A stretch of DNA of 64,000 nucleotides from Terriglobales bacterium (GCA_035651995.1 DASRER010000027.1:1-64000), one strand, 5' to 3'; positions 29,280 to 38,337 are shown, numbered from the stretch's first letter. The notes: generated by a model not told the origin, from the letters alone. Program-made: numbers and translations.

Positions 29280-29285
29280 TATAAT
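29280..29285 (+). promoter_or_regulatory. TATAAT hexamer abutting the start codon
   Basis: TATAAT is followed by C and then ATG. A transcript from this -10 would begin inside the reading frame, which implies a leaderless mRNA with a downstream start or a fortuitous match. The same TATAATCATG arrangement is seen upstream of ribA (51253-51244, minus strand). Confidence 0.35.
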
Positions 29286-29286
29286 C

Positions 29287-30492
29287 ATGAATCCATTGAG
29301 CGCAGCACTCCAACCGAAGCAGCCACGCGCGCGCCGAAATGGGGGCGCGACGCTGGCCACCGTGCTTCTGCTGGCGCTCTGGCTCTCCTGCGGCGGCTCT
29401 TCCGGCAGCAGCGGCAGCGGCAGTTCCGGCCCGCCCAGCAAGATCGCCAAGCGCGTCTTCGTCACCAACCAGACCACCACGGTCGGCATTGCGAACGGCA
29501 TCCTGGAGATCATCAACGCGCTGAACGACACCATCGGCGGCGCCGTGAACCTGACCAACCGGCCATCCATCATCGTGGTCACGCCCGACAAGACCAAGTC
29601 GCTGATCTTCGACCAGCAGGACCAGGCCGTGCAGGTCATCGACAACACCAAAGAGACGCTGGCCGGCACCATCGCCGTCGGCGAGCAGACCACCAGTATG
29701 GTGGCGCTCTCCGACAATAAGTTCGGCTACGTGGCGCTGCGCAATCTGGGGCAGGTTTCGATCATTGACATTGTCAACTTCAAGGTGACGGTCAACATTC
29801 CCATCCCCACCGTGCGCACCCTGGTGAAGAGCCACAACGGCAGCAAAGTGCTCGCTTTCAGCGACGAATCCGACTCGCTGAACATCATCGACACTTCGAC
29901 CAATCAGGCGTCGCCCGTCGGCGGCTTCGACCGGCCGGTGTTCGGCGTCTTCAGCACCGACGACTCGAAGGCCTTCATCCTGAGCTGCGGCGCCGAGTGC
30001 GGCGGCGGCACGGCGCGCGTTACCGTGCTCGACGTCGCCACCAAAACGGCTGGCCAGAGCGTGAACGTCTCGGCCGCGACCACCGGCCTGCTCGACGGCG
30101 CCAATCTGTACGTGGCCGGCACGCGCCTGGGCGCGGGACGCCTCGACGTGGTCAACACTTCGACCATGGCGGTGACCAAGTCGGCCGTGCCGATCAGCGA
30201 CGGCTTCCACAACCAGATCGCCCTCGCCGGCGGCAAGCTGTTCATCGGCGCCCGCACCTGTAACAACGTGACCAACGGCTGCCTCAGCATCTTCGACACG
30301 GCAGCCCAGACCGCCGTCATTGACGCTCCCAAGGGCGACGTAACCGGCATGCAGCCTATCGACGGCCGCAACGTGGTCTACGTGGTCGAAGGCGGGGAGC
30401 TGCGCATCTACAGCACCCAAACCGGCGCCGAGCAAACCAATCCTTCCATTGACATCGTCGGCCGCGCCGTCGACGTGAAGGCCATCGACTGA
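29287..30492 (+). CDS. Lipoprotein with YVTN/YncE-like beta-propeller repeats
   Basis: This 401-residue exported protein has a hydrophobic segment (residues 23-34) leading to Cys35 in 'LLALWLSCGGSSGSSG', an imperfect lipobox with a Ser/Gly-rich tether. The rest is a series of beta-propeller blades ('RVFVTNQTTTVGIANGILEIIN', 'KTKSLIFDQQDQAVQVIDNTKETLAGTI', 'LSIFDTAAQ'), similar to surface YVTN-repeat proteins. Such proteins usually serve binding or scaffolding roles. The ligand is unknown. The start could be shorter if the adjacent TATAAT is a real -10. Confidence 0.8.
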   Translation: MNPLSAALQPKQPRARRNGGATLATVLLLALWLSCGGSSGSSGSGSSGPPSKIAKRVFVTNQTTTVGIANGILEIINALNDTIGGAVNLTNRPSIIVVTPDKTKSLIFDQQDQAVQVIDNTKETLAGTIAVGEQTTSMVALSDNKFGYVALRNLGQVSIIDIVNFKVTVNIPIPTVRTLVKSHNGSKVLAFSDESDSLNIIDTSTNQASPVGGFDRPVFGVFSTDDSKAFILSCGAECGGGTARVTVLDVATKTAGQSVNVSAATTGLLDGANLYVAGTRLGAGRLDVVNTSTMAVTKSAVPISDGFHNQIALAGGKLFIGARTCNNVTNGCLSIFDTAAQTAVIDAPKGDVTGMQPIDGRNVVYVVEGGELRIYSTQTGAEQTNPSIDIVGRAVDVKAID

Positions 30493-30700
30493 GCCGCCGC
30501 TCTCACCACGGACCGTGCGGACGCGGGCGACCTCACCCGCGCTGACCTGCCTCAACCTCGCACGCTGTGCCGACGGGCGACCTCGCCCGTCGGCACGAAT
30601 CAGCGAACACGGGGCGATCCGCCCGTTAGGAACAGCCGCGGGGCTTCGGCCAGGCGTCGGTGGGGCGGAAGCCGTGAATTGCCACGTATCTCAAAATCTG
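30493..30700. repeat. Cluster of three GGGCGACCTCGCCC-type hairpins plus shared repeats
   Basis: Three stem-loops lie in a row after the lipoprotein gene: CGCGGG/CCCGCG (30522-30541), a perfect 13-bp stem GTGCCGACGGGCG with ACCT loop (30567-30596), and GGGCG-ATC-CGCCC (30612-30624). CCGTGCGGACGCGGGCG (30513-30529) is repeated exactly at 55591-55607. 30641-30663 is copy 2 of the GGGCTTC-GCC-GGCGTCGG repeat. No T-tract follows any stem. Confidence 0.6.
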
Positions 30701-30963
30701 TGTCAAGCCCCGCCCCAAGGACTTTTCCGCTCAACTTGCACGAAACACTCCGATTAAACTTCCTCGCCGCCTTCCCATTCTCCTCGCCGGAACTGCTACC
30801 CTGGAAGCAGGCCCGCGCACACGCGCGGGTTTTCTTCTTTGACAAATTTGCGTCGCTAACTCCTTTAGACAAAGGATCTTACGTGTAAGTCCTTTAGATC
30901 AACGGACCATCGACGGATTTCCATCGCTAACCCAAACATTCCATTAGCGAGGAGGGGGAGGGG
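30701..30963. repeat. Intergenic element with terminal G-run, copy 2 (convergent spacer)
   Basis: It shares ordered landmarks with 1001-1298 (TGTCAAGCCC, ACTTTTC, CTTCCCATTC, TGCTAC-CTGG). It also holds an internal direct repeat (TAACTCCTTTAGA at 30858 and TAAGTCCTTTAGA at 30885 region). It ends in GGAGGGGGAGGGG (30951-30963), 10 bp from the stop codon of the minus-strand penicillin acylase gene. Position and orientation relative to both flanking genes are the same as for copy 1. Confidence 0.55.
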
Positions 30964-30972
30964 TATAGGTCG

Positions 30973-33549
30973 CTACCGCGGTTCCAGCCGCAGCTCATGC
31001 TGCTTCGCCTTCGCCACCGCTTCATCGGAAAACGCAAGCACAAAGCTGCGGCCTTCGTACCAGGCGTCGAACTGATCGCGGAAGTGCGGGCTCAGGATTT
31101 GTCCTGACTGCCCGCTGACGATGTTCAGCCGCGTCGCGTCCAGGTCGGCGAAGTCGGTGACCATGCGCTCGGAGGGCCCGAGCTGGCGTCCCATTTGCTT
31201 CACCGTGTTGCCGTTGCCGGAAAGCGGACGCGATCCGGTCCCGGCCCACCTCCCGACCAGCGGCGCGGCGCCGAGCACCGGATGCCGATACTCGACGTGG
31301 CGCGCCGAGCCCCACGTCCACTTGCTCAGGTCGCGCGGCGCCGATTTCTGCGACGCGGCCGCCTCCACCGCGGCGGCCAGCAAGTCGTCATAGCTGCGGA
31401 AACCGGGCGGCAACCAGCGCTGCGGCTGGCGTTCGAGGATGTTCTCCAGCGCAACCTCCGACATGAACCAGGAGTACTGCCGCCATCCCACCGGCGGCGC
31501 GGGCGGTGAATTGGGTTGCGGATCGGGCGAAGGCCCAAGCCGCGGCTCCAGCAGCAGACGCCAGAGCTCGTTGCGCGACTGCGTGACCAGCGTGGGTGCC
31601 ACCGAGTCGGCGGTCACCCGGCCGTCCCAGCCGCGCATCAGGCGCGCCGCCTCTTTGGCGCGCGGGGAAGCGGCCGCCACGTGGTCCACCGCATACGCGA
31701 AGCGGTCGGCGCAGTAGCGGTCGAAGACCGAATAGATGTCGGTCTGAAGGCGCAGCATTTGCTCGGCGTTCAGCTTGGGTGAGGAGCGCAGCACGCGGTA
31801 GATGCGCTCGGTGCGATACGGCGCGGCCCACTGCGTGCTAAGCACGTAAGCATAGCCATCAGGCGTGATGCGTCCATTGGCCGTGGCGACGATCCCCGAG
31901 GACGGATCGAAGACGCTGGGCAGCTTCTCGAACGGCACGAAGCTGGTCCACTCGTGAGCATCATCGGCGCCAGAAACAGGCACGGAGCCGTCGCCCGAAG
32001 CGCGAATCGGGATGCGCCCCATCGCCTGGTAGCCGATGTGGCCCTCGGCGTCGGCATAGACCATGTTTTGCGCGGGGCCGGCGAAGCGCGCGACCGCCGA
32101 GCGGAACTCCTGCCAGTTGGAAGCCCGATTCAGGTCCCAGAGCGGCGCCATCATGCCGGGGTCGTAGAGCGTCCACTTGAGGGCGAGCGGGCGCGACTCG
32201 CCGGGGATGAGTTCGCTGATGATCGGGCCGTGGCGCGTGCTTATGACGCGCATGACCACTGGCGGCTCGCCCTTCACGTAGATCACTTCGCTGCGCTGCC
32301 CGGCCTGCTGCCAGCCTGTGGGCGTCTGGTACTGCGGTGCGGGCTGGCCGGCGCGCAGGGTCTCGACAAAGACGTCCTGCACCGCCGGGCCCATGTTGGT
32401 ATAGCCCCAGGCTATGCGCTGATTGTGCCCCATAACTACGTAGGGGAGCCCGGGCAGGGTGACGCCGGCGACGTCGAGCGCCTCGGTGTCGTTGCCGGTG
32501 ATCTTTAAGTGCGCCTCGTACCAGGTGTTGGGCACGGTGTTCACCAGGTGCATGTCATTGGCGAGCATGGCGCGGCCTGAGGCGGTGCGCTGGCCTGAAA
32601 CGGCCCAGTTGTTGGAGCCGGGAACCAGGGATTCAGGTGAGGGTTCGATATTGGTTGTTAAAACACCAAGATCCGCACGCAAGCCAAAAGACGGCTTGAT
32701 TGGGCCACCCGCGCCAGAAGAAGGCTTGAGTGGGGCGCCTTGGGCGTAGTCGTTGCGGTAGCCGTGGTCGGGCTGAAGACGGTTCTGCCGGTCTTCAGGA
32801 TTCAGTTCGTCCGGCAGGCCCATGGGTTTCGAGTCGGCGCCGGGCGGATGGTCTCGCCACGAGCTGTTCACGTAGAGGTCGGCAGCCAGCTCGGGCCCGA
32901 GCTTCCGGGCAATCGTTTCGCGCTCCACGGCGGTCAAGTAAAGATTCCCGCTGAGCGTCTGCCACAGGTTTGCGCCGCAGAGCAGGGAATCCAGCGGCGT
33001 CCAGTGGCGCGCCGAGTACCGCAGAACGTGGAACTCCACCGGCAGGCGGTCGCCCCGGGATTCGATGTAGGCGTTCACGCCGCGCGCATAGGCTTCGTAG
33101 TGAGCGCGCTCGGCGGGCGAGAGCAGGCTCAACCCGCGCTCGGCCGCCTGTCGCAGCCCGAGGATGCGCTGCTGGCGATCGTGTTGGATGAGGCTCGGCC
33201 CGAGGATTTCAGCCAGCTCGCCCGAGGCGTAGCGGCGCGACATGTCCATCTGCCAGAGCCGGTCCTGCGCAGTGACGTAGCCCTGGGCGAAGAACAGGTC
33301 GTCGGCGGTCGAGGCGGTGATGTGCGGCACGCCCTGCGCATCGCGGACGACCGTGACCGGAGCGTGCAGGCCGGCCACGCGGACCGCGCCGTCGAGCTGC
33401 GGCAGGGCGCGGCGCGCCGTCGCATAGAACCAGGAGACAGCCACTGCGGCGGCCGCCAAGGCCAGGAGCACGAGCAGGACAAGAAGGCGCGGCCAGAGAC
33501 GCGCGGGACGTCGCGTCACGGCGTTGTGAGCGGGAGCGGTGGAAGCCAT
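30973..33549 (-). CDS. Penicillin acylase family N-terminal nucleophile hydrolase
   Basis: The 858-residue precursor has a single N-terminal membrane anchor or signal segment ('LWPRLLVLLVLLALAAAAVAV'). Family members are cut autocatalytically into alpha and beta chains; the new N-terminal Ser is in 'PGSNNWAVSGQRTASG'. Other family signatures are 'GVPHITASTADDLFFAQGYVTAQDRLWQMD' and 'LANDMHLVNTVPNTWYEAHL'. Substrates in the family are beta-lactam side chains, N-acyl-homoserine lactones or other N-acyl amides; the real one cannot be told here. The ATG at 33549 is preferred to a GTG 18 bp upstream. Confidence 0.92.
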   Translation of the reverse strand: MASTAPAHNAVTRRPARLWPRLLVLLVLLALAAAAVAVSWFYATARRALPQLDGAVRVAGLHAPVTVVRDAQGVPHITASTADDLFFAQGYVTAQDRLWQMDMSRRYASGELAEILGPSLIQHDRQQRILGLRQAAERGLSLLSPAERAHYEAYARGVNAYIESRGDRLPVEFHVLRYSARHWTPLDSLLCGANLWQTLSGNLYLTAVERETIARKLGPELAADLYVNSSWRDHPPGADSKPMGLPDELNPEDRQNRLQPDHGYRNDYAQGAPLKPSSGAGGPIKPSFGLRADLGVLTTNIEPSPESLVPGSNNWAVSGQRTASGRAMLANDMHLVNTVPNTWYEAHLKITGNDTEALDVAGVTLPGLPYVVMGHNQRIAWGYTNMGPAVQDVFVETLRAGQPAPQYQTPTGWQQAGQRSEVIYVKGEPPVVMRVISTRHGPIISELIPGESRPLALKWTLYDPGMMAPLWDLNRASNWQEFRSAVARFAGPAQNMVYADAEGHIGYQAMGRIPIRASGDGSVPVSGADDAHEWTSFVPFEKLPSVFDPSSGIVATANGRITPDGYAYVLSTQWAAPYRTERIYRVLRSSPKLNAEQMLRLQTDIYSVFDRYCADRFAYAVDHVAAASPRAKEAARLMRGWDGRVTADSVAPTLVTQSRNELWRLLLEPRLGPSPDPQPNSPPAPPVGWRQYSWFMSEVALENILERQPQRWLPPGFRSYDDLLAAAVEAAASQKSAPRDLSKWTWGSARHVEYRHPVLGAAPLVGRWAGTGSRPLSGNGNTVKQMGRQLGPSERMVTDFADLDATRLNIVSGQSGQILSPHFRDQFDAWYEGRSFVLAFSDEAVAKAKQHELRLEPR

Positions 33550-33776
33550 TGCGGTCCGGGGACGCACGATTCTACGGGTCAGGGCTGTTGCGGGACAATC
33601 AGGCTTTCACCGCATTGCTCATTGATTATGGGGGATTTTCGGCCATCGGGGCTTGGAGACGAAGGCCCGTCGAAAATCCGGGCGAAAGCACGCCCGAAAA
33701 CCAGACGATCAATGCCCCCGATGACCCCGTCTTGACTGGGTGTTATGCTGGAGGCAGGTCGACTGCCTTCCGGCAC

Positions 33777-34277
33777 ATGCTTCAGAAACGCATTGATGAT
33801 CAGCCACAGATCTCGCGCGAAGACATGCGCGAAGCGCAGGAAATCTTTCATCGCCACCTGAAGAGCGTGGGACTGAAGCACACCGAGCAGCGCGACGCCA
33901 TCCTGCGGACCTTCCTAGAGACGCGCGAGCACCTCTCCACCGACGAGCTGCACCGCCTGGTGAAAAAAAAAGATGCGGGCATCGGCTTTACGACCGTGTA
34001 TCGCACGCTGAAGCTGCTGGCCGAATGCGGACTGGCGAGCGAAGTGGCCTTCCACGACGGCATCGCCCGTTACGAGCACCAGTACAACCGGCGCAGCCAC
34101 CATCACATGGTGTGCACCGGCTGCGGCAGCTCGGTGGAATTCTTCTCGCCCGAGGTTCGTAAATTGGAGCAGGAGATCGGGCGCAAGCACCACTACCTGA
34201 CCACGCGCCACACCTTCCAGATTTACGGCCTGTGCGAGGAGTGCCGCAAGAAGAATGAGGGGCGACGGCTCGTGTAG
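33777..34277 (+). CDS. Fur-family metalloregulator
   Basis: The protein has 166 residues. The N-terminal winged helix runs to about residue 85 ('SVGLKHTEQRDAILRTFLETREHLSTDELHRLV', 'IGFTTVYRTLKLLAECGLA'). The C-terminal dimerisation domain has 'RRSHHHMVCTGCGSSVEF' (regulatory His cluster and first structural C-x2-C) and 'YGLCEECRKKNEG' (second C-x2-C). Both zinc Cys pairs are intact. It may sense iron, or be PerR- or Zur-like; the sequence does not decide. The first 25 residues form an extra N-terminal helix. A Fur regulator is consistent with TonB-dependent uptake in the genome, but no Fur box was identified. Confidence 0.92.
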   Translation: MLQKRIDDQPQISREDMREAQEIFHRHLKSVGLKHTEQRDAILRTFLETREHLSTDELHRLVKKKDAGIGFTTVYRTLKLLAECGLASEVAFHDGIARYEHQYNRRSHHHMVCTGCGSSVEFFSPEVRKLEQEIGRKHHYLTTRHTFQIYGLCEECRKKNEGRRLV

Positions 34278-34352
34278 GATTGACCATCGGGTCACGGAAC
34301 ATCAGGAACCGGTCCCGGCCCCAATGATCCGATGATGCCGTGACCTGATATT
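34277..34352. repeat. Fold-back repeat, ATCGGGTCACGGAACATC arms
   Basis: ATCGGGTCACGG (34289 region) and its near inverse CCGTGACCTGAT (34337 region) flank CCGGTCCCGGCC and CCGATGATGCC. Heptad spacing is visible but degraded. It lies just after the fur stop codon. Confidence 0.5.
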
Positions 34353-34538
34353 TTTCCCGATATTTTTAATGACCGTGGAAAAGTCCCGTAAGTCCGCTCC
34401 GGGCACGCAATTCCAAGAATTCTGAAATTGCCTTTGCATCCCGGTTCTGATAATGTGCGCAACCATTCACCGTGCCTGCGGAGCCACTTCGCCGCGGACG
34501 CTGAAAGGTTTCCACTCGACATCGAGGAGGGTTTGCAC

Positions 34539-34904
34539 ATGCCCGATGCACCAAATCCCGGTGGGGCGGCACCGGCACCCGCAGCGGCAGGGGGACTATC
34601 TGAGAACGTTGCCAGCGGGCTTGCGTACATCACCATCATCCCCGCGATCATTTTCCTGATCGTGGAGCCGTACAACAAGAACAAGAACATCAAGTTCCAT
34701 GCCTTCCAGTGCATCGGGCTGGCGATCACAATGTTCGCCTGTGGCGTGATCATGATCATCCCGATCCTGGGATGGATTGTCGGCATCCTCGGCTACCTGA
34801 CGACCGCCGTGATGTGGCTGATCTGCGTGATCAAGGCGTTCAGTGGCGGCCGGTTCAAGGTGCCGGTCATCGGAAACTTCGCCGAGAAGCAGGCGAACGC
34901 TTAG
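34539..34904 (+). CDS. Small DUF4870-like membrane protein
   Basis: The protein has 121 residues with an excellent ribosome binding site (GAGGAGG, 34524-34530). An Ala/Pro-rich N-terminus is followed by three hydrophobic helices: 'ITIIPAIIFLIVEPY', 'AFQCIGLAITMFACGVIMIIPILGWIV' and 'LTTAVMWLICVIKAFSG'. The pattern 'NIKFHAFQ' between helices one and two is characteristic of this family of small inner-membrane proteins of unknown function. The gene is monocistronic with its own terminator. Confidence 0.85.
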   Translation: MPDAPNPGGAAPAPAAAGGLSENVASGLAYITIIPAIIFLIVEPYNKNKNIKFHAFQCIGLAITMFACGVIMIIPILGWIVGILGYLTTAVMWLICVIKAFSGGRFKVPVIGNFAEKQANA

Positions 34905-34921
34905 ATTTTCCGATTCGGGAG

Positions 34922-34953
34922 AAGGCGGAGGCCGCGGCCTCCGCCTTTTTTCT
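34922..34953 (+). terminator. Intrinsic terminator
   Basis: A fully palindromic 22-bp GC stem (34924-34945, GGCGGAGGCC with its inverse) is followed by six T. It lies 18 bp after the stop codon. Confidence 0.9.
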
Positions 34954-35103
34954 TGCCCGCGCTTGACGCTGGGGTCGCGATCCTCATGGTGCTTTTTCCA
35001 GCCGGCCGCTTGACAGCCGTCTCCCGCAATGGCATCTCTATCTACTTTGCTTTTGACGGCGCCGTCCTTCTGTGAGGGCGCCTCTAAGGGAAGAGGGCTG
35101 CGG

Positions 35104-36069
35104 GTGCAGGTGAAGGTCTTCTATCACGACAAATGCTTCGACGGCGCCAGCTCGGCGGCCGTGTTCTCGCGCTTTTACCGGGAACGCATCCGCAATGGTG
35201 TGGAGTTCCTCTACCACGGGCTGGTGCATCGGGCCGGCGCGCTGTTCAACGAGGGCGACTTCACCGGCGACGAGAACGCGATCGTCGACTTCAAGTACTC
35301 ACGCTCGCCGCGCATCACCTGGTGGTTCGACCATCATCAGAGCGCGTTCCTCACGCCGGAAGACGCGCAGCACTTCCGTAACAACGGCGATGGCAAGAAG
35401 TTTTACGATCCGGACTTCAAGTCGTGCACCAAGTTCATCGCCACCGTGGCGGAGCAGAAGTTCGGCTTCGACCCGAGGCCGGTGAGCGAACTGGTCACCT
35501 GGGCCGACATCATCGACGGGGCCCTGTACGACAGCCCGCAGGCGGCGGTCGAGATGGCGCAGCCGGCGATGAAGCTCACCATGGTGATCGAGTCCACGCA
35601 GGATTCGGCGTTCGTGCCGCGGCTGATTCCGCTGCTCACCGAGAAGCCGCTGGCGCGCATCCTGGAGGAGCCGTTCATCGCCCCGCTTCTGCCGCCACTG
35701 CTGGAGCGCCACCGCCGCTCGATCGAGGTGCTGCGCCAGCGGGCAGTTTGCGAAGACGGCGTGCTGTTTTTCGACGTTACCGACCAGGAGCTGGAGGGTT
35801 ACAACAAGTTCATTCCGTATTATCTGCATCCAGAATGCATCTACAGCGTCGGCCTTAGCATGAGCAGCTTTCGAACGAAAGTTTCGGTGGGATCCAACCC
35901 GTGGGCTAAGGCGGAGTCCATGGTAAACCTGGCGAAGATTTGCGAGCGCTACGGCGGTGGAGGGCACGCGCGCGTGGGCGCTATCTCCTTTGACCGCAAC
36001 CAACTGGAGCGGGCGCGGCAAGCCGCCAAGGAAATCGTGGCCGAGCTGCGGGCCAATGTTCGCGGCTGA
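35104..36069 (+). CDS. DHH-superfamily phosphoesterase-like protein
   Basis: The protein has 321 residues from a GTG with GAAGAGGG upstream; an ATG at 35029 would add 25 poorly conserved residues. The N-terminal motif 'FYHDKCFDGASSAAVF' resembles the first Asp motif of DHH phosphoesterases, 'WWFDHHQSAFL' is the DHH motif itself (Asp-His-His), and 'YGGGGHARVGAISFD' near the C-terminus is the DHHA1 glycine-rich motif. Relatives cleave pApA, c-di-AMP products or short oligonucleotides. The middle region is unusual, so the substrate is uncertain. Confidence 0.82.
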   Translation: MQVKVFYHDKCFDGASSAAVFSRFYRERIRNGVEFLYHGLVHRAGALFNEGDFTGDENAIVDFKYSRSPRITWWFDHHQSAFLTPEDAQHFRNNGDGKKFYDPDFKSCTKFIATVAEQKFGFDPRPVSELVTWADIIDGALYDSPQAAVEMAQPAMKLTMVIESTQDSAFVPRLIPLLTEKPLARILEEPFIAPLLPPLLERHRRSIEVLRQRAVCEDGVLFFDVTDQELEGYNKFIPYYLHPECIYSVGLSMSSFRTKVSVGSNPWAKAESMVNLAKICERYGGGGHARVGAISFDRNQLERARQAAKEIVAELRANVRG

Positions 36070-36150
36070 GAAACAGGACCGAAAACGAGCCTGAAAAGCT
36101 GCGCGTCGGGCACTCACCTTAGAAAACCCTTCGATGTTCCGCGCTGAAGT

Positions 36151-36169
36151 GTTAGGGCCGGGCCCTAAC
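36151..36169. other. 8-bp perfect hairpin downstream of the DHH gene
   Basis: GTTAGGGC-CGG-GCCCTAAC is a perfect palindrome about 80 bp past the DHH gene stop. There is no T-tract. It may be a 3'-end structure or a protein-binding site. Confidence 0.4.
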
Positions 36170-36325
36170 CCGCGTGTAATTCCAAATTTCAAAAATCGCG
36201 GCGCGGCGACAGTTTTGCGTTGAACCGGAGTAGATGTGTCCCTAGGCTTGCGGTTCCGTCAGTGCTGGCCTGTTCGGGGAACGTGGCGAGCGCGATGGAA
36301 AAATCCTTTGTGGAGATTTTGCTGA

Positions 36326-37030
36326 ATGAAGTTTCGCAACCTGGCGCTCCTGGCGCTCGCGATCTTGACGACGACAGTGGCGTTCGCCGCCTCCAGAACC
36401 TTCTCCAACATCGACCAAATGCCGGGATGGCAGTCGTGCGGCGCTTGTGCCGGGAAGAACGGCTCGGGGCCGACTGCTCCCTTTTCCTTGAGGCTGAACG
36501 TAAGCAGCCCGTCAATGGACGGACGTTCGGCCCAGTTCTATCTGGGAGGCAGTTCCAGATTCGCCAACGCGCTCTGGTGGAAGCAGCTGGGCGCTAACAG
36601 CGGCGTTAGCAACTTTGTTTACGACCTCTACTTCTACATCAAGAACCCGGCGGCCTCGCAGGCGCTGGAGTTCGACGTGAACCAGTCGTTTGGCGGAAGC
36701 AAGTTCATCTTCGGCACGCAGTGCAACATCGCTGCGCGCAAATGGGATGTTTACAACGCGGCAGGCCGTTATTGGGTGCACACCAGCGTGGGCTGCTCTC
36801 GTCCCAGCGCTTACCGGTGGCACCACGTGGTGCTGGAGTTCAGGCGGGCCAGTGGCAGGATGGCCTTCGTCACCGTGACCATGGACGGCGTCAAGCACTA
36901 CCTGGGCAGGACCTACTATCCGCGGTCCAGCAGCGCGCAGGAAGTCAACGTCGCCTTCCAGATGGACGGCAATGCCACGAACAGGGCCTACACGACATGG
37001 CTCGACAAGGTGAAGCTCACCTACTGGTAA
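36326..37030 (+). CDS. Exported protein of unknown function
   Basis: This 234-residue protein has a clear signal peptide (residues 1-21, 'LALLALAILTTTVAFA'). The mature part is rich in aromatic and beta-strand residues ('FVYDLYFYIKNPAASQALEFDVNQSF', 'YRWHHVVLEFRRASGRMAFVTVTMDG'). This wording suggests a concanavalin-like or carbohydrate-binding jelly-roll fold by eye. It has four Cys, including C-x2-C in 'SCGACAG', so a disulfide is likely. I do not recognise the family with certainty. GGAG lies upstream of the ATG. Confidence 0.7.
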   Translation: MKFRNLALLALAILTTTVAFAASRTFSNIDQMPGWQSCGACAGKNGSGPTAPFSLRLNVSSPSMDGRSAQFYLGGSSRFANALWWKQLGANSGVSNFVYDLYFYIKNPAASQALEFDVNQSFGGSKFIFGTQCNIAARKWDVYNAAGRYWVHTSVGCSRPSAYRWHHVVLEFRRASGRMAFVTVTMDGVKHYLGRTYYPRSSSAQEVNVAFQMDGNATNRAYTTWLDKVKLTYW

Positions 37031-37122
37031 CTCAGGCGCCGGCCTCCGGCTGCAGGCCCCGACTCAGGAGCCGGCAGGTGGAGGCCGGCAGCCCAGCGCG
37101 ACTCTGGGAAACGAGGGATGCA

Positions 37123-38337
37123 TTGAAAAAAGCAGTTCTGATGTGGATTGTGACGGCGCTGGCGCCCGGCGCCGTCGCCGCCGATGCTCGCACCGGCAAG
37201 CCCGCCAGCCCAAAGGACGCTCGCACGGCATTCGTACTCGACGTAGTCAGGACGGCAGTGGCGTTGCCACAGCCCGATCCGCAAGACCGGCTCCGCGTCT
37301 TGCACTCGGCCGTAGGGGTGGTTGGCCCGATCTCGGCCAACATCGCCCGGACCCTCTCTCGCGAAGGCGTGCAGCTGGAGTCGGAGCTGATTCGCAGCGG
37401 CCAGAAACCGGCGGTGTCCATGTTCTCTGCCGGTCACGTACCCTGCACCGCGGCAGCGAACTTTGTTCAGTCGCTGCCGGCCACGGCTGTGGCTGAAGGC
37501 GAAGAGGCGCTGATCAGCGCCGTGACACTGTGTCCGAAGGCGGCGCTTGAAAACGCCCGCGGCAAACTCGACGAAGCGCTCGGCCAGGACATCCTGGCGG
37601 CGCGCGCGCTGCTGGCCGCCATGGACGCCACCGGGCCCAAGATGGCCTGGTCGCAGTCGGCGTTCGTACGCATGTTCTCGGCGCTGCCCAAGGACGCCGC
37701 CAAGGCACAATCGGAGGCGCCAAATTTTGCCGCCATGTACTCGGAGATGGCGCCGCAGGTTGACCTCGAGGCCGCCCGCGCGGCCGGCCTTCGCATGCTG
37801 GAGTGGCTCGGACGCGTGCCCGAGGGCGGGCCCCGCAACCTGGCGATCAGCATCATGAAGGGCGCCATGGAACAGCTGCTCGGGGCAGAGAAGCTGGAGG
37901 AAGCCCTGCGGTCGAACGTTGTCGCCCAAGGTGTAGTACGCAACGCGGGTGAAGCGGGCGAGATCGAGCATCCCGAGGAGGAGAACGTCTCGGTGCTCGA
38001 GGCCATGGACAAGACCGGCAGCGATCAGACCGACTCGCTGCAGGCGCTGCCCGCCTCGCGCCGGGCCCGGGAAGCCGCCGCCCACGGCTTTGCCAGCGGA
38101 ACGGCAGGGAACCGCAATCAGGCCGAGCATTACTTCGACATCGCCTTCTCAGCGCTGAACGACTACTGGCGCGATCGCGCCACCAACACCAATGCCGCGG
38201 CAGTGGTGGAAGAGGTGAGCGAGGCCGCCGCCCAGGTGGACGCACCCGCCGCCCTCAGCCGCGCCCAACGGCTGGCTGATCCGACGGCGCAGGCGATCGG
38301 GATGCTGGCGGTGGCGAGAGTCGTGGCGGGGCAATAG
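37123..38337 (+). CDS. Exported helical protein of unknown function
   Basis: This encodes 404 residues from a TTG (GAGGG at 37113) giving a signal peptide 'KKAVLMWIVTALAPGAVAADA'. The remainder is almost entirely helical and Ala/Glu-rich, with repeated 35-45-residue helical hairpins but no recognised TPR consensus. Only two Cys are seen in the mature part ('HVPCTAAANF' and 'VTLCPKAAL'), perhaps a disulfide. It starts 90 bp after the preceding exported protein and shares its direction, so the two may be co-expressed. The C-terminal segment 'ADPTAQAIGMLAVARVV' resembles a helical-repeat end. Confidence 0.65.
   Translation: MKKAVLMWIVTALAPGAVAADARTGKPASPKDARTAFVLDVVRTAVALPQPDPQDRLRVLHSAVGVVGPISANIARTLSREGVQLESELIRSGQKPAVSMFSAGHVPCTAAANFVQSLPATAVAEGEEALISAVTLCPKAALENARGKLDEALGQDILAARALLAAMDATGPKMAWSQSAFVRMFSALPKDAAKAQSEAPNFAAMYSEMAPQVDLEAARAAGLRMLEWLGRVPEGGPRNLAISIMKGAMEQLLGAEKLEEALRSNVVAQGVVRNAGEAGEIEHPEEENVSVLEAMDKTGSDQTDSLQALPASRRAREAAAHGFASGTAGNRNQAEHYFDIAFSALNDYWRDRATNTNAAAVVEEVSEAAAQVDAPAALSRAQRLADPTAQAIGMLAVARVVAGQ

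Larger units (their letters stand above)
28907..29286. other. 380-bp divergent spacer with hairpins and TATAAT
   Basis: This separates the HMT-MTHFR and lipoprotein genes. It contains a perfect 8-bp hairpin CACCGGCC-TTTTA-GGCCGGTG (29074-29094), the repeat GGGCTTCAGCCCGGCGTCGG (29048-29067), a further GGGCTTCAGCCCCGGC (29123 region), and a TATAAT hexamer (29280-29285) one base before the lipoprotein ATG. No gene is seen. Confidence 0.5.

Noticed and set aside
36151-36169. Terminator for the DHH gene
   Set aside because: The 8-bp palindrome has no T-tract and is about 80 bp from the stop. It is kept only as a hairpin.
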